NCBI RefSeq assembly: GCF_000690905.1
Contig: NZ_JMCL01000044.1
Coordinates: 1 to 54,339 of the forward strand
Origin: Pseudomonas sp. Ant30-3
GTDB lineage: Bacteria > Pseudomonadota > Gammaproteobacteria > Pseudomonadales > Pseudomonadaceae
DNA length: 54,339 nt
Reading direction: 5' to 3'
Position numbers and translations under genes: made by a program. Positions 52,837-54,339 of this stretch are shown here, piece after piece. Numbering within the stretch: position 1 is the first letter of the stretch; every line of letters starts with the position of its first letter. The notes beneath the pieces are model-generated. The model was not told the DNA's origin and searched no databases. It was given only the letters and a program-made list of their open reading frames with translations.

Positions 52837-54339
52837 TCAGATGTCCCAGATAAGGTTGACCGCGAAGTTACGCCCAGGCTGAGTCAGGCGATCCAGGTTA
52901 GCCGGGTTGATCACCGCTGCCTCGCCAACGCCGTCGTAACCGCGCACGTCGTCCCACAACCAGTATTTCTTGTCGGTCAGGTTGTAGACGCCGGCGCTGA
53001 CGGTCACATCGTCGGTCACCTTGTAGAACCCGCTCAGGTCGAGCATGCCGAAGCCCGGCGATTTGAACTGGCTACTGACGCCGTCCGGTGATTTGAAGTT
53101 GCTGTCGTCGACCCGGTCCTTCTTCTTCACCACGGTCCAGCTGAGCAAGCCGCCGTAGTTGTCCTGGTCGTAACCGAGGCCGAATACGCCGGTCATCGGG
53201 TTGACGCTGTTGATCGGTTCGCCGGTATCGTTGTTGCGGCCGTAGAGATAAGCCACCGAGCCTTGGGTATACAGACCTTGCGGCGCGCCGAAGACATCCA
53301 GGCTCAAGCGACCCTTGATCTCGGCTCCCTTGATGGTGGCGCGTTTGATGTTGTTGCTTTGGAATTTCAGCTCATCGTAGCCGGGGCTGATCGCATCTTC
53401 GTTGATGAAGTCGCGGTACTTGTTGTAGAACACCGCCACGTCGAATGAACCGTGCTCGAAGTTGCCGCGCAGGCCGGTTTCGAAGCCTTTGCTTTTTTCC
53501 GGATCCAGGTTGGGATTGGGTTCCACGCTGTAACCTTCAGCGGCGTTATCGAAGCGTCCGTAGAGGGCTTTGGCGGTTGGCGTGCGGAAACCTTCGGCAT
53601 ATTGGCCATACCAGGTGTATTGCTCGGTCAAGGCGTAGGTCAGGCCGAATTTCGGCGACACCTTGTGCCACGTCTTGTTCTTGTCACTGACCGTACCGCT
53701 CCCGTCGGGGGCGACAGTGTTGAGGAATTCCTGGGTGATCTTCGGCTTGAGTTGCGTGTAGTCGTAGCGCAGGCCGGGCAGGAAGGTCCATTTGTCCCAA
53801 CTGATCTGATCCTGCGCAAACAGGCTGTAGGTGTTGATGGTCGGGTCGGGGAAGTCGCTGGACTTTTTCAGCACGTCGGCAGGACTGACTGCGCCAACTG
53901 CCCGGCAACTGCCGAAAACCGCCAGGCAAATGCCATTGCCGCTGCGCGAGCCGGTGACTTTCTGCTGCTTGATCGTGGTGCCGTAGGTCATCAGATGATC
54001 GGTCTGGCCGAGGCTGAAAGCCTTGTCGAGTTGCGCGTCGAACACCCACTGCTTCTCTTCGTAAAGTGTGTTGCGCGTTCGCAGTACCTGGCGCGACATC
54101 GGGTAATAGAACTCGGCGGTGCTCTGGTCGGTCTTGGCGACCTGGTGGTTAAGGCTCCACTTGACGTTGTCCACCAGCAGGCTGTCGAGGGTGAAGCTGT
54201 TTTCCACGCCGAGCCGTTCGCGGGTCACGGTATCGTTGCCGGTCCGCCATTGGTACATACCGCCGGGCAGGACGCGGTCCGGGATGGTCGGCTGGCCATT
54301 GAAGAACGGCCCGCCGTAAGCGCTCTTCAGATCGGCATC
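52837..54339 (-). CDS. TonB-dependent receptor, probable haem type (partial)
   Basis: The C-terminal 500 residues of an outer-membrane beta-barrel receptor; the N-terminal plug and signal lie beyond the window edge, and the frame is open to 54339. Barrel features include PGLRYDYTQLKPK, QYAEGFRTPTAKALYGRFDN and PNPNLDPEKSKGFETGLRGN (the FRAP-like and NPNL motifs of haemoglobin/haem receptors), and a terminal strand ending WDI. The neighbour hemO makes a haem or haemophore substrate likely. Whether it is PhuR, HasR or another type cannot be told from the fragment. Confidence 0.88.
   Translation of the reverse strand, partial: DADLKSAYGGPFFNGQPTIPDRVLPGGMYQWRTGNDTVTRERLGVENSFTLDSLLVDNVKWSLNHQVAKTDQSTAEFYYPMSRQVLRTRNTLYEEKQWVFDAQLDKAFSLGQTDHLMTYGTTIKQQKVTGSRSGNGICLAVFGSCRAVGAVSPADVLKKSSDFPDPTINTYSLFAQDQISWDKWTFLPGLRYDYTQLKPKITQEFLNTVAPDGSGTVSDKNKTWHKVSPKFGLTYALTEQYTWYGQYAEGFRTPTAKALYGRFDNAAEGYSVEPNPNLDPEKSKGFETGLRGNFEHGSFDVAVFYNKYRDFINEDAISPGYDELKFQSNNIKRATIKGAEIKGRLSLDVFGAPQGLYTQGSVAYLYGRNNDTGEPINSVNPMTGVFGLGYDQDNYGGLLSWTVVKKKDRVDDSNFKSPDGVSSQFKSPGFGMLDLSGFYKVTDDVTVSAGVYNLTDKKYWLWDDVRGYDGVGEAAVINPANLDRLTQPGRNFAVNLIWDI

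Overview
The window is a gene-dense, GC-rich stretch of a Pseudomonas chromosome, most likely of the P. fluorescens group. The evidence is gene content (OprD porin, YajQ, PmpR, tol-oprL cluster, GcsR-type glycine cleavage locus, arcDABC, DUF5064, HemO), translations that closely resemble P. aeruginosa PAO1 proteins as I remember them, and many short REP palindromes in intergenic gaps. Most of it is conserved core genome. I see no phage, insertion sequence, integrase, CRISPR array, toxin-antitoxin or defence island. No wholly new system stands out. The less explained parts are small genes, gene arrangements and intergenic structures.

Layout. (1) 1-12350: a dispersed repeat, a DUF721/DciA gene, secA, argJ, a glutathione S-transferase, a Nudix/ThiE-like fusion, a minus-strand panE / sensor kinase / cobalamin adenosyltransferase cluster, then yajQ and a small MscS channel. 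(2) 12376-17300: oprD, a roughly 900-base gap, HIT hydrolase and slyX, a membrane-anchored cold-shock-domain protein, dps and a ribbon-helix-helix protein. (3) 17426-32358: fmdB-aspS, pmpR (yebC), ruvCAB, ybgC-tolQRAB-oprL-cpoB, queE-queC, tRNA-Lys(TTT), nadA, an RDD membrane protein and a cold-shock protein. (4) 32760-40645: gcvT, sdaA, gcvP and gcvH on the minus strand, with a sigma-54-type promoter and three candidate GcsR sites in front of gcvH, followed by gcsR itself. The glyA2 gene I expect between gcvP and sdaA is absent and a REP pair lies there. (5) 40781-48025: the arginine deiminase operon arcD-arcA-arcB-arcC plus a DUF5064 gene, with an ANR-like box upstream of arcD and a second, divergent arcD paralogue. 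(6) 48162-54339: an oddly arranged CaiB/BaiF-type CoA-transferase, a dCache chemoreceptor, a fragment of a YbaN/DUF454 gene, hemO, and a TonB-dependent haem-type receptor that runs off the window edge.

How the genes work together. The tol-pal block builds the envelope-spanning Tol-Pal machine and RuvABC resolves Holliday junctions. QueE and QueC make the 7-deazaguanine precursor of queuosine. SdaA deaminates serine and GcvHPT cleaves glycine, forming a glycine/serine catabolic unit under GcsR. ArcDABC turns arginine into ATP, ornithine and ammonia when oxygen is scarce. The TonB receptor and HemO form a haem-iron uptake and degradation pair.

Starts were chosen from ribosome-binding sites and family N-termini. 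Comparisons with PAO1 gene order and with published GcsR and ANR sites are from memory, and no database search was run.
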